Below the pieces are notes generated by a model, which worked only from the letters and a program-made list of their open reading frames with translations, was not told the origin of the DNA and ran no database searches. The position numbers were made by a program, and so were the translations under genes. Shown here in pieces: positions 50,331 to 58,260 of a stretch of 64,000 bases of DNA; within the stretch, counting starts at the first letter, position 1, and each line of letters starts with the position of its first letter. Location of the stretch: positions 62,001 to 126,000 of the forward strand of contig NZ_JACCJZ010000019.1 in the NCBI RefSeq assembly GCF_013425765.1. The letters run 5' to 3'. The DNA is from Luteimonas deserti (lineage in GTDB: Bacteria > Pseudomonadota > Gammaproteobacteria > Xanthomonadales > Xanthomonadaceae).

Positions 50331-50621
50331 GTGCCCAGCCTGGAGCTTCGAGACGATGTCCTGCACCGGCTGGCACTGGCTGGTCGTCCCCGATGCCACG
50401 CATGCGGTTGGCCCATTGGCTTCAGGATGTGTTTCGAGCAGGCGTTTCACTTCTTCACCCACATGCCGATCGCGCTGGTGAAGCTCTTCCTCGTATCCGC
50501 CCGCAGCTCCACAACCGGCATCATCGCTGGGCTCATCGGCTTGCTCGCTTCGGCAGACTCGGCGGATGGGGTAGGGCCGCCTGGTGTCCGCAGGCTGCGG
50601 CAAGATCCTGTTGTTCCATAG
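50331..50621 (+). CDS. Cassette 9: possible small protein
   Basis: A 96-codon frame from the GTG at 50331: VPSLELRDDVLHRLALAGRP, then CHACGWPIG (half of a zinc ribbon) and a hydrophobic stretch (IALVKLFLVSARSS, GIIAGLIGLLASADS). It starts 18 bases after attC8 and ends 27 bases before attC9, which is where a cassette gene should be. A minus-strand frame (50307-50666, 119 codons) covers the same DNA and looks less natural. No family recognised; this is the weakest of the cassette genes. Confidence 0.4.
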   Translation: MPSLELRDDVLHRLALAGRPRCHACGWPIGFRMCFEQAFHFFTHMPIALVKLFLVSARSSTTGIIAGLIGLLASADSADGVGPPGVRRLRQDPVVP

Positions 50622-50647
50622 ATCAGGGCCAGGTCTGGTCAGTTGTC

Positions 50648-50708
50648 GGCTCACCAATCCATTCATCCCGTTACCGCTTCGCGGCGCGGCTCAAATCAGG
50701 CGTTGGGC
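50648..50708 (+). repeat. attC9
   Basis: R'' GGCTCAC (50648-50654), CCATTCATCCCGTTACCGC and a good GCTTCGCGGCGC half, R' GTTGGGC (50702-50708) intact. Confidence 0.83.
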
Positions 50709-50787
50709 CTCGGGCGAGACCCGTCCGAAGATCGAAGACGCAAGCCTGATTCGTGGGTCCTTCGCGCATCAAAGCCCTGACAACACC

Positions 50788-51126
50788 ATGATCAACCACA
50801 AGCGCATCCAGCTCGTCGGCAGCTCGCGTGAGCCCGTTCGAAGACTCATGGAAGACGTCAGGCTCGCCGTGAGTCGCGCGTGTTCCGGCGTGGACGACAT
50901 GCATCTGCTCGGAAGCAAAGCCCTGGTGGTCAGAGCCGAGATAAGTCCCAAGCAGCTGCCCGTGCTGGTTTCAGCGCTCGAGGCGCTTCGCGTCGATATC
51001 GATCGGACGAGTGTCCCCAGCCCGGCCGCGTTGGATCGGGCCGCTCTTTACCCGCTGACCGTGCAGGTGACGAGCTTCAGCGACGATACGGACGGCCGCG
51101 TAACGATTCCGCACGTGCCGGGATGA
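50788..51126 (+). CDS. Cassette 10: hypothetical protein
   Basis: A 112-residue protein: MINHKRIQLVGSSREPVRRL, EDVRLAVSRACSGVDDM, LVVRAEISPKQLPVLVSALE, and LYPLTVQVTSFSDDTDGR. The alternating helix-strand look suggests a small alpha/beta fold. The ATG follows 80 bases of leader after attC9, and the stop is 23 bases before attC10. Family not recognised. Confidence 0.65.
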   Translation: MINHKRIQLVGSSREPVRRLMEDVRLAVSRACSGVDDMHLLGSKALVVRAEISPKQLPVLVSALEALRVDIDRTSVPSPAALDRAALYPLTVQVTSFSDDTDGRVTIPHVPG

Positions 51127-51149
51127 ATGCTCCAGGTATCCGGGCCGCG

Positions 51150-51209
51150 GTCTGACGATCCGCTCGAGCCGGCGCCTCTGCGCGGCGCGGCTCACCCCAG
51201 GTGTCGGGT
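51150..51209 (+). repeat. attC10, degenerate
   Basis: R'' GTCTGAC (51150-51156), GCGCCTCTGCGCGGCGC centre with mismatches, R' GTCGGGT (51203-51209) with GTC in place of GTT. Probably poor in recombination. Confidence 0.75.
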
Positions 51210-51213
51210 GCGC

Positions 51214-51483
51214 ATGCCAGTTGTTCGGTGCCTCATCGAGGTGCGAACTGGCTCGCTGGCCGGGACGTCGGAGCCGATCGGCTTCTGCGCCACCGGGTTC
51301 CTCGAGACGACTCCGGCATCCAAGGCTGAGCTGGCCGCACTGGAGCGCCTTCGGGGAGCGCCGGAGTTCGAGCTGGTGCGTCCGGAGGACCGGATGGCGC
51401 ATGCTCAGGTGCACTTCGAGCAGATCGAGGAGGTGCCTGTGGAGTCTTGTCACGGGTCGGGTCAGGCTTCACTTTGTCGCTGA
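51214..51483 (+). CDS. Cassette 11: hypothetical protein
   Basis: An 89-residue protein from the ATG just after attC10: MPVVRCLIEVRTGSLAG, IGFCATGFLETTPASKAE, LAALERLRGAPEFELVRP and AQVHFEQIEEVPVES. It ends six bases before attC11. The frame upstream of the ATG reads through attC10 and is not supported. Family not recognised. Confidence 0.6.
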   Translation: MPVVRCLIEVRTGSLAGTSEPIGFCATGFLETTPASKAELAALERLRGAPEFELVRPEDRMAHAQVHFEQIEEVPVESCHGSGQASLCR

Positions 51484-51488
51484 TGGGC

Positions 51489-51546
51489 GCCTGGCGGTGC
51501 GTTCAAGCCAGTGCCGGCTTGCGGCGCGATTCACTCAGGGTTGGGT
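51489..51546 (+). repeat. attC11, degenerate
   Basis: R'' GCCTGGC (51489-51495), GTTCAAGCCAGTGCCGGCTT and GCGGCGCGATTCACTCAG in the middle, R' GTTGGGT (51540-51546). Confidence 0.78.
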
Positions 51547-51551
51547 CTCAA

Positions 51552-52508
51552 ATGAAAGCACGGATGCGACGCCCGGTTTTCTGCTTGGTTCTCCTGGCAT
51601 TGCCTGTACTGACCGTCGCACAGGAGCAGTCGAGCGTGGAGCTGACGCTGAAGCTCGCGCGCGAGCGTGCGTATCGCGCGGCAGACGTCGACTGGAGCAC
51701 CGTCGAAGCGGAGGCCCGATTACGCGCCGCAGAGAAAGGAGAGGACGATGCAATCCGCTTCGTGCTGAAGTCGCTGGGCGATGGGCACTCCTTCTACCGG
51801 CCGCCACGACCGGCCGTCACGGCGCTTCCTGCCGCCGGCTCCGCCTCGCAGGCGCCGGTCCGGAACGTGTCCGAGGCCCAGGCGTCTCATGAGGGCGTTC
51901 CCGTTATTCGGATCAACGGCTGGTCCGGCACCCATCAGGACGCGATGGCTGCAACGGCAGCCTTGCGGTCGGACCTGGTCAGCGCGCTCTCGGAGCCGCG
52001 CTGTGGCATCGTTCTCGATTTCTCCGGCAACACCGGAGGCAACATGTGGCCGATGCTGATCGGTTTGAGCCCGCTCCTCAACGAGGGCGTACTGGGCTAT
52101 TTCAAGGATGCACGCGGGACTGCCACGGTGATCGACAAGAGGCCGGCCGGGATCTCCATCGGCGGATCAGCCCACGCGTTGAACACCGCGACAGCACAGC
52201 AGCCGAGGCATCCCGCCCCACTGGTCGCGATCGCCGTGGGACCGAGAAGTTCAAGCTCCGGCGAGATCGTTCCAATCATGTTCCACGGCCAGACCAACGT
52301 GCGTCTGTTCGGCCAGCCGACCTCGGGTCACTCCACCGCGAACTCCACGTTCGCGCTGCCCAATGGCGGTGCGGTCAACATCACGACCGCGGTTACGCTC
52401 GACAGGCACGGGAGGGTGTTCGATGCACACATCGAACCGGACGTCTCGACCGAGCGCCCTGTCGAGGAGGCGGCACGGTGGGTCTCGCGTCGATGCCGGC
52501 GTGGGTGA
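51552..52508 (+). CDS. Cassette 12: exported S41 family peptidase
   Basis: A 318-residue protein with a signal peptide (FCLVLLALPVLTVAQ). The middle has LKSLGDGHSFYRPP, VPVIRINGWSG and CGIVLDFSGNTGGNMWPML, and the catalytic part reads VGPRSSSSGEIVPIM (Ser) and FGQPTSGHSTANSTF, the order of tail-specific (S41) proteases. No PDZ domain is visible, so it is a short form. It would act in the periplasm. The ATG at 51552 lies five bases after attC11. It is about twice as long as the other cassette genes, and the attC after it is decayed. Confidence 0.82.
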   Translation: MKARMRRPVFCLVLLALPVLTVAQEQSSVELTLKLARERAYRAADVDWSTVEAEARLRAAEKGEDDAIRFVLKSLGDGHSFYRPPRPAVTALPAAGSASQAPVRNVSEAQASHEGVPVIRINGWSGTHQDAMAATAALRSDLVSALSEPRCGIVLDFSGNTGGNMWPMLIGLSPLLNEGVLGYFKDARGTATVIDKRPAGISIGGSAHALNTATAQQPRHPAPLVAIAVGPRSSSSGEIVPIMFHGQTNVRLFGQPTSGHSTANSTFALPNGGAVNITTAVTLDRHGRVFDAHIEPDVSTERPVEEAARWVSRRCRRG

Positions 52509-52510
52509 GC

Positions 52511-52555
52511 GCTGATGATTCGTCCCAATCGACCCCGCTCTCCTGCGCGATGTCG
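52511..52555 (+). repeat. attC12, decayed left half
   Basis: GCTGATGATTCGTCCCAATC and GACCCCGCTCTCCTGCGCG resemble the left half of the other sites, but no R' box follows. The array therefore ends here in a non-functional site. Confidence 0.5.
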
Positions 52556-52682
52556 CAAACCCGCAGAGCACGCTTCAACGCCTGGCCTTGGCTGCAGCGG
52601 ATAGCCAATGCGTCATTGGCAGCTCGATGATGTGTTCGTGCTTCGGGCTCAGGCGGACTTCGTACGCCGGCCGCCTCAGAGC

Positions 52683-54329
52683 TCATCCAGGGCCTGCCGC
52701 AGACGGAGGCGGTTGTTGCCTCCCGCCGTACATGGCCGCATATCGCAAGGCATCGGCCACCAGGTCCGCCGGAAACCCGTTCCGCGCCATCAGCTGGATC
52801 GCATTGCGGCGGTCGGTGCGGCCGGGTCGCAGGCGATAATCGAACCAGCCGTCGACGTCCGGGTCTTCCTGGAAGTAGTACAGGTCGTAGGGGCCTGTGA
52901 TGTCGTCCTGCAGCTCGACGTCGTGCGTGGTGACCAGAGCCTGTGCGTCACGGCCGATGCGTTCGAGCACGGCGCGGCCGGCGGCGAGGCGTTCGACGGT
53001 GTTGGTGCCGTTGAACAGTTCGTCGATCAGGAACAGCCGGCAGCTGCCGCGCGCCGCGCGGTCGATGAAGGTGCCGATGGCGGTCATCTCGGCGAAGTAG
53101 TGGCTCTTGCCGGATTCGACCGAATGCTCGCCGCGGATCACCGCCATGACGCGGGTGTCGGGCAACGTGGCGGCGCGCGCGAAGCAGAACCCGAGCGTGC
53201 GGCCGAGGATGAGGTTGACGCCGACCAGTTTGATGAAGGTGGTCTTGCCGGCCATGTTGGAGCCGGTGATCAGGGCCGACCGGCCATCCAGCCGGAGGCT
53301 GTTGGGAACGGGGCGGGCAACCAGTGGATGGGTGGCATCGACGAGGTCCAACAGCGGACCGTCCGCGATCACGGGCTCGCAGTGCGCCGGCCGGCACTGC
53401 AGATACGAGGCCACGGCAATGGCCGCGTCCAGCGCGCCCACGCTGTCGAAGATACAGGCCAGCTCCGCGCGCACGCGGTCGAAGCGCGACACGGTGCGCG
53501 CGTGGGCGGACAGCTCAACCAGGAACAGCAGGTTCAACCACACCGCCACGCTCTGCACCCACGGCGAGTAGAGGATCGCGATCCAGCCGAGTGCGCGGTG
53601 CACCTTGCGCCGCAGCGGCGCCTCGGCGGCGAGGCGCGCGAGTTGCGGCAGTTCCGGACCCGGATGCCGGAGTGCAGCGAGCGCATCGGCGGTGCGGAGC
53701 ATGCGGTGGCAACCCTTGAGCTGTTCGATGTCGCGGAACAGCGGCGCCGAGTAGCGCAGGATCAGTCCGAGATTGACGCCCACCGCAAGCAGGAAGATCC
53801 AGATCGGCCACGCGAGCACGAATATGGCGACGAGCAGGGCTGCGCACGCCAGGCTCCAGGCCGGAAGCCACCGCTGCAGCCGCTCGATCCCGGGCGGCGG
53901 GCCGAAGACGAAGCCCGCGATCCGCGCTGCGCCCAGGGTGTCCAGCGGGGCCAGGCGCAGCTGGATCGTTTCGCGCAGCGCGGCTTCGCGCTGCAGCGTG
54001 CGGCAGCTGGCGTAGTGCGTGGCCACGATGTCGGACGCAGTACCCCAGGTGCGCAGCTGGCGATAGAGATACTGGCTGCCGAGTGGAGTCTCGGTGGCAT
54101 CGAGATCGGCGAACAGCCGGGGAAATTCCAGGTCCGTCCAGGTCTGGTCGTCCACCAAGTCGTCAGGGGCGGCGCCGCGCGTCAGGGCGAAGTACTGCGA
54201 TGCCGCGATGACCTCTCGCGCTCCCGGTGCCCCCCATTTCGCGCGCAGGGCGCGCAGCGCGCCTCGCCGGGGAAACAGTGCGTCGAGCATTGCGTGGCGG
54301 ATCGAGTCGAGCATGTTGCGACAGGCCAT
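52683..54329 (-). CDS. MutS-like P-loop ATPase with membrane helices
   Basis: A 548-residue protein. The C-terminal half is a MutS-type ATPase: NSLRLDGRSALITGSNMAGK spans the Walker A loop (GSNMAGKTTF), then LPDTRVMAVIRGEHSVESGK, CRLFLIDELFNGTNTVE (Walker B) and ALVTTHDVELQDD. The middle has a hydrophobic region (LACAALLVAIFVLAWPIW, IFLLAVGVNLGLIL), so it is probably membrane-bound. It lacks the mismatch-recognition domain, so it is not the repair protein; the role of this family is unknown. AAGGAC precedes the ATG at 54329. The frame is open to 54740 without support. Confidence 0.85.
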   Translation of the reverse strand: MACRNMLDSIRHAMLDALFPRRGALRALRAKWGAPGAREVIAASQYFALTRGAAPDDLVDDQTWTDLEFPRLFADLDATETPLGSQYLYRQLRTWGTASDIVATHYASCRTLQREAALRETIQLRLAPLDTLGAARIAGFVFGPPPGIERLQRWLPAWSLACAALLVAIFVLAWPIWIFLLAVGVNLGLILRYSAPLFRDIEQLKGCHRMLRTADALAALRHPGPELPQLARLAAEAPLRRKVHRALGWIAILYSPWVQSVAVWLNLLFLVELSAHARTVSRFDRVRAELACIFDSVGALDAAIAVASYLQCRPAHCEPVIADGPLLDLVDATHPLVARPVPNSLRLDGRSALITGSNMAGKTTFIKLVGVNLILGRTLGFCFARAATLPDTRVMAVIRGEHSVESGKSHYFAEMTAIGTFIDRAARGSCRLFLIDELFNGTNTVERLAAGRAVLERIGRDAQALVTTHDVELQDDITGPYDLYYFQEDPDVDGWFDYRLRPGRTDRRNAIQLMARNGFPADLVADALRYAAMYGGRQQPPPSAAGPG

Positions 54330-54564
54330 GGACCGTCCTTGATCTGGAGTGAGACCGCGGCCGGGCGCAGCGCGGAGGCTGCACGCCGACGCGACACCGG
54401 CACGGCGCGAACGGATCGCGCGCGGGCACATCCTCTCGATGACGTCGGGTCGGCATCGGATGTGACCGTCGCACGCGTGCAATGCGGCGACGCCTGCTGG
54501 AGGTGTACCGATGATCCGTGTGCTGTTCGTGGTGCCGCCACGAACAGGACCGGCCCCACGGCGC

Positions 54565-55112
54565 ATGCATCGCATGCGACGCGTCCTCCCGCTTGCGATG
54601 GGCGCGCTGCTGGCCGGATGTCTCCATGCCCGCCCTGGGAGGCACGCCGGAGTCGCGATCGCACCGGTGCCTGCCTCGAGAGCATGGAATCGGACACGGC
54701 GATGGTCGAGATCAGCAACGGCCCCACGGGCGTATCGCATTTCCCGTCAACGGGAAGAACGAGCCCTTTCTAATCCATCCATTCCACGTGGAATTCGTGC
54801 CCCCGGGCGGTACGGAGGGATGGAATTGCGCGCTCGGGCACGATCGGAGCGCGCGTTACGAAGCGTCCCGTGGGGCCGACGGACACTGCGCGCTTCCTGG
54901 TCTATTCGGATCAAGGCCCGAGCCGGCGCAGTCCCGATGCATTCCTGCTGTGGATCAGGGACGCACGCGGCGTCGTGCACGCATCGGGCCCATGGTCGCC
55001 TGCAGTGGGTGGAGGGCGTCGGCCGGAACGCCACGCTCACTTTCCGGGTGTCCACGGACGGAACCCGGTGCCGCACGCACATGCACGGCCGATCGCGGAC
55101 GCCGGGTTGCTG
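54565..55112 (+). pseudogene. Decayed lipoprotein gene
   Basis: Starts MHRMRRVLPLAMGALLAGC, a clear lipoprotein signal. The coding pattern then hops between all three frames: ESMESDTAMVEISNGPTGV, then NGKNEPFLIHPFHVEFVPPG, then DTARFLVYSDQGPSRRSPDA with FLLWIRDARGVVHASGPW, then LQWVEGVGRNATLTFRVST. At least three frameshifts are needed within 550 bases, so this is a dead gene rather than a sequence error. The original protein would be a lipoprotein of about 180 residues. Family not recognised. Confidence 0.55.
54780..54795. promoter_or_regulatory. parS-like palindrome
   Basis: The 16-mer has the perfect 12-base palindrome TTCCACGTGGAA, which equals the core of the chromosomal parS consensus TGTTNCACGTGNAACA; only the two outermost bases on each side differ (12 of 16 match). 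It lies about 750 bases from parB. ParB binding is inference, and the site sits in what was coding DNA of a decayed gene. Confidence 0.45.
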
Positions 55113-55204
55113 AAGAAGCCCGGCTCGCGACGCGTGGGTCGCATCGATCGGCGGTCATGGGCCGAAGGCCCGGGCGCGCGTGCCGCCGGCCGGCTTGTCC
55201 ATCG

Positions 55205-55425
55205 CAAAAGGCGGCGCCTACGGCATAACCAACGGGACCCGGCATGCCCGCAGATGGATCGCATTGCGCCTGTCGGCGCGACCGGGCCGCAGCCGCTGGT
55301 CGAACCCGCCATCCCGGCCCCGGTCTTCCTGGAAACACGGCGGGCGCTGCGGCCGGCGACGCTGTCCTGCAGCGCGACGGCGCGGGTGTCGGCACGACCG
55401 GACCGTTCGTACCGGCTCGCTGGCG
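55205..55425 (-). pseudogene. Remnant of a second MutS-like gene (C-terminal part)
   Basis: On the minus strand this DNA aligns with the end of the MutS-like gene 2.5 kb away. About 80 bases match without gaps at roughly three of four positions, and in frame it reads FDQRLRPGRADRRNAIHLR against FDYRLRPGRTDRRNAIQLM in the intact gene. Further upstream LQD of the THDVELQD motif remains, but a one-base deletion separates it, and the Walker boxes are gone. It is a diverged duplicate of which only the last 70 codons can still be seen. Confidence 0.65.
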
Positions 55426-55544
55426 CGGTCACAGTGCATCCGGTGATCGGCGCCGGCGCACATCGGGCGGTGGTGGCGGCGACGATGACGCGGTTGCGGA
55501 CGGAGATCTCCGCACGCGAATGCGCGGCGCGCGGCGCCCGTGTC

Positions 55545-56465
55545 TCAGTTGCGCTGCGCGCGCAGTCGTTCCAGCACGCCGTCCAGCGCCTCGAGATTGC
55601 CGTAGTGGATCACCAGCCGGCCCTTGTTGCCGCGGCCGTTGGCGATCGATACACGCGTGCCCAGGGTCTCCGACAATTCGTTCTCCAGCGAGACGATATC
55701 GGCCTGCGGCCGTGCCTTGCTGCGTGCGACGGTGCGCGTGTTGCCACCCGGCACCCGGCCGGCGGCGAACTGCTGGGCGCGATGTTCGACTTCGCGCACC
55801 GACCACCCATGCTCGACGGCATCCGTCGCGAGCTTGCTGGCCAGCTCCGGCGCGAGCGTCAGCAGTGCACGCGCATGGCCCATTTCCAGCTGGCGGGATT
55901 CCAGCAGGACGCGGATCGCGGGCGGCAGCTCCAGCAGGCGCAGCAGGTTGGAGACCGCTGCGCGGGAGCGGCCCACGGCCTCGGCGGCCTGGGCGTGAGT
56001 GAGGTCGAATTCGTCGATCAGCCGCTGCAGGGCTTGCGCTTCTTCCAGCGGATTGAGGTCCTCGCGCTGGATGTTCTCGATCAGCGCCATCGCGACGACC
56101 GTGCGGTCCTCGACGTTGCGCACGACCACCGGCACCTCGGCCAGGCCGGCCTGCCTGGCCGCGCGCCAGCGCCGTTCGCCGGCGATGATCTCGTAGGTGC
56201 GGTCGGGCAGCTCGCGCACGACGATCGGCTGGATCACGCCCTGGGCCCTGATCGACTCGGCCAGCTCGGTGAGCTTGTCGGCGTCCCAGTGCTTGCGCGG
56301 CTGGTACTTGCCGGCGGTGAGCGCGTCGACCGGCAGCGCGCGCAGGGTGTCCGCCTCGGTGGCCTCCAGGCTCGGAGGCGCCTCGGCGGCCGCCTTGGGG
56401 CCGAGCAGGGCCTCCAGGCCGCGACCCAGGCCGCGCTTCTTGGCGGGCGTCTTCGCTGCGGTCAT
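55545..56465 (-). CDS. parB: Chromosome partitioning protein ParB
   Basis: A 306-residue DNA-binding CTPase that spreads from parS sites. It has the basic N-terminus KRGLGRGLEALLG, PVDALTAGKYQPRKHWD, the CTP-binding motif IIAGERRWRAARQ, and ALIENIQREDLNPLEEA followed by the helix-turn-helix LTHAQAAEAVGRSRAAVSNL and a C-terminal dimer domain. The ATG at 56465 overlaps the parA stop by four bases (ATGA). The order rsmG-parA-parB is the conserved one near chromosome origins. Confidence 0.97.
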   Translation of the reverse strand: MTAAKTPAKKRGLGRGLEALLGPKAAAEAPPSLEATEADTLRALPVDALTAGKYQPRKHWDADKLTELAESIRAQGVIQPIVVRELPDRTYEIIAGERRWRAARQAGLAEVPVVVRNVEDRTVVAMALIENIQREDLNPLEEAQALQRLIDEFDLTHAQAAEAVGRSRAAVSNLLRLLELPPAIRVLLESRQLEMGHARALLTLAPELASKLATDAVEHGWSVREVEHRAQQFAAGRVPGGNTRTVARSKARPQADIVSLENELSETLGTRVSIANGRGNKGRLVIHYGNLEALDGVLERLRAQRN

Positions 56466-57271
56466 GCCGGTGTATCCATCGCGGGAGCGTCCTGGGGCGT
56501 CTGCGTGCGTTCGCGCTGACGGCGGACGATCTCGCCGGCCAGACCGAGATAGGCCACCGCGCCGCGGGAGGCGCGGTCGTAGCCGACGATGCTCTGACCG
56601 TGGCTCGGCGCCTCGGCCAGCCGCACGTTGCGCGGCACGATGGTGCGGAACACCTTGTCGCCGAAATGCGTGGTGAGCTCGGCCGAAACCGCATTGGCCA
56701 GGTTGTTGCGCACGTCGAACATGGTGCGCAGCACGCCTTCGATCTCGAGGCCGGGATTGAGGTTCTGCTTCAGCGCGTCGATCGTCTGCAGCAGCGCGCT
56801 CAGGCCTTCCAGCGCGTAGTACTCGCACTGCATCGGCACCAGCACCGAATCGGCCGCGGTGAGCGCATTGAGCGTCAGCAGAGACAGGGCGGGCGGGCAG
56901 TCGATGATGATGAAGTCGTAGCGCGTGCGCAGCGGTTCGAGTGCGCGCTTGAGCCGCTGCTCGCGACCCTCGGCGGCCATCAACTCCAGCTCGGCGGCGG
57001 TGAGGTCGGTGTTGCCGGGAATCAGATCGACGTCTTCCTCGGTCTGCACGATCGCATCGCCCGCCTCGACCTCGCCCAGCAGGACGTCGCAGGTGGACAC
57101 CGGCACGATGCTCTTGTCGATGCCGCAGCCCATGGTCGCGTTGCCCTGGGAGTCGAGATCGACCAGCAGCACGCGCAGCGGCGTGCGCGCGAGCGCCGCG
57201 GCCAGGTTGACGGCCGTCGTCGTCTTTCCGACGCCGCCCTTCTGGTTGGCGATGGCGATGATGCGGGCCAT
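56462..57271 (-). CDS. parA: Chromosome partitioning ATPase ParA
   Basis: A 269-residue deviant-Walker ATPase that moves ParB-bound origins. It starts MARIIAIANQKGGVGKTTTA with the deviant Walker A loop (KGGVGKTT), then LLVDLDSQGNATMGCG, DFIIIDCPPALSLLTLNAL and VPMQCEYYALEGLS. I start at the ATG at 57271; the frame stays open to 57655 without support. It overlaps parB by four bases and follows rsmG after a gap of about 350 bases. Confidence 0.97.
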   Translation of the reverse strand: MARIIAIANQKGGVGKTTTAVNLAAALARTPLRVLLVDLDSQGNATMGCGIDKSIVPVSTCDVLLGEVEAGDAIVQTEEDVDLIPGNTDLTAAELELMAAEGREQRLKRALEPLRTRYDFIIIDCPPALSLLTLNALTAADSVLVPMQCEYYALEGLSALLQTIDALKQNLNPGLEIEGVLRTMFDVRNNLANAVSAELTTHFGDKVFRTIVPRNVRLAEAPSHGQSIVGYDRASRGAVAYLGLAGEIVRRQRERTQTPQDAPAMDTPA

Positions 57272-57617
57272 GGGCTCCGGGGTATCCGAGGAAGGAAGCC
57301 GGACGTCGGGACGACGGCCGGACCGGGGATTATGCCCCCCGCGGGACATCGGGGGTACCCGACGGCCCGCCGCCCGTCGCGGCCGCCGCGCGGGGGGCCG
57401 CGCGGTGGAGCGGGGCTGCCCCCACGGGTGCGCCGTGCCGGGCGGGGCGGCGTTCCGCGCGCGATCGCCGGCGTCTCCGCGCACAGGGGCCGATCGCCCG
57501 TCGGGCGCAGCAGGCGGGTGTGTGGCCCGGCCGTCGCGAGGCTGCCTGCAGACCCGGCATCGCCCGGCACGGCGACGCGCGACCGCGACCCGCAGGGTCA
57601 GCGGCGGCGTGGCCGCA
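57272..57617. other. Intergenic between rsmG and parA, nothing recognised
   Basis: About 350 very GC-rich bases. It must hold the parA promoter or link the rsmG transcript to parA, but I find no parS site, terminator or coding frame I can support. Confidence 0.5.
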
Positions 57618-58256
57618 TCAGGTCCGCTCGACCACCACCAAATGCCGTTCCGCATCCAGGCCGGGCACCCGCAGCGGATGCACGGCCACGAGGCCCCAGC
57701 CCGGAGGCAACGCGGCGATTTCGTCGTCGGGACGCAGGCCCTTCATCGCCAGCAGGCGGCCGCCGGGTGCCGGAAGGTGACCGCCCGCGGCCAGGATGTC
57801 GGACAAGGTGGCCAGCGCACGGGCGGTGATTGCGGCGAACGCGCCGGGCCGCTCGACGGCTTCGATCCGCGACTCGGCGACTTCGGCATTCGCGAGCCTA
57901 AGCGTGCGCACCGCCTCGCGCAGGAACCGGGCCTTCTTGCCGTTCGATTCGACCAGCGTGACCTGCAGGCCGGGCAGGGCGACCGCCAGTGGAATGCCCG
58001 GCAGGCCCGGGCCGGTGCCGAGGTCCGCGAGCGTCGGCACTCCGGCCACGTGCGGCACCATCGCCAGCGAATCGAGCAGATGGCGGGTGACCATCTCGCG
58101 CGGGTCGCGGATGGCGGTCAGGTTGTAGGTGCGGTTCCAGCGCGCCAGCAGGTCGAGGTAGACCAGCAGCGGGCCGGCCAGCATCGGGGCCAGGCCCAGC
58201 GTGTGCAGGCCCGCATCGAGCTCGGCGCGCAGCGCGGGATCGTCGGACGGAATCAT
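57618..58256 (-). CDS. rsmG: 16S rRNA (guanine-N7) methyltransferase RsmG
   Basis: Methylates G527 of 16S rRNA using S-adenosylmethionine. The 212-residue protein has the family core [20 protein letters not shown], then [13 protein letters not shown], the SAM-binding loop [16 protein letters not shown] and [17 protein letters not shown]. The length is normal. The ATG at 58256 is close to the stop of the phosphopantetheinyl transferase gene (58261) on the same strand. It stands before parAB, as in most bacteria. Confidence 0.96.
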   Translation of the reverse strand: MIPSDDPALRAELDAGLHTLGLAPMLAGPLLVYLDLLARWNRTYNLTAIRDPREMVTRHLLDSLAMVPHVAGVPTLADLGTGPGLPGIPLAVALPGLQVTLVESNGKKARFLREAVRTLRLANAEVAESRIEAVERPGAFAAITARALATLSDILAAGGHLPAPGGRLLAMKGLRPDDEIAALPPGWGLVAVHPLRVPGLDAERHLVVVERT

Positions 58257-58260
58257 CCGC

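Larger units (their letters stand above)
46516..52555 (+). mobile_element. Integron gene-cassette array without integrase (CALIN)
   Basis: From the GTTAGGC at 46516 to a decayed site near 52555 lie twelve small units, nearly all with one plus-strand ORF, each followed by an attC site of about 60 bases. The sites share an R'' box (RYYYAAC type), TTCxAGCCGACGCCGCTTCGCGGCGC and an R' box (GTTRRRY). This is the chromosomal integron pattern seen in Xanthomonas. Cassettes are 340-590 bases, the last about 1 kb. Where intI should stand (left of the array, opposite strand) there is the DUF3348 operon instead. GC content of the cassettes is lower than that of their surroundings. Confidence 0.93.

Noticed and set aside
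50307..50666. Minus-strand 119-codon frame filling cassette 9
   Set aside because: It runs through both attC sites and has a shadow-like composition; the plus-strand frame lies neatly between the sites as in the other cassettes.
54511..54740. Longer N-terminus of the MutS-like gene up to 54740
   Set aside because: The added residues look non-coding and the ATG at 54329 has AAGGAC in front.
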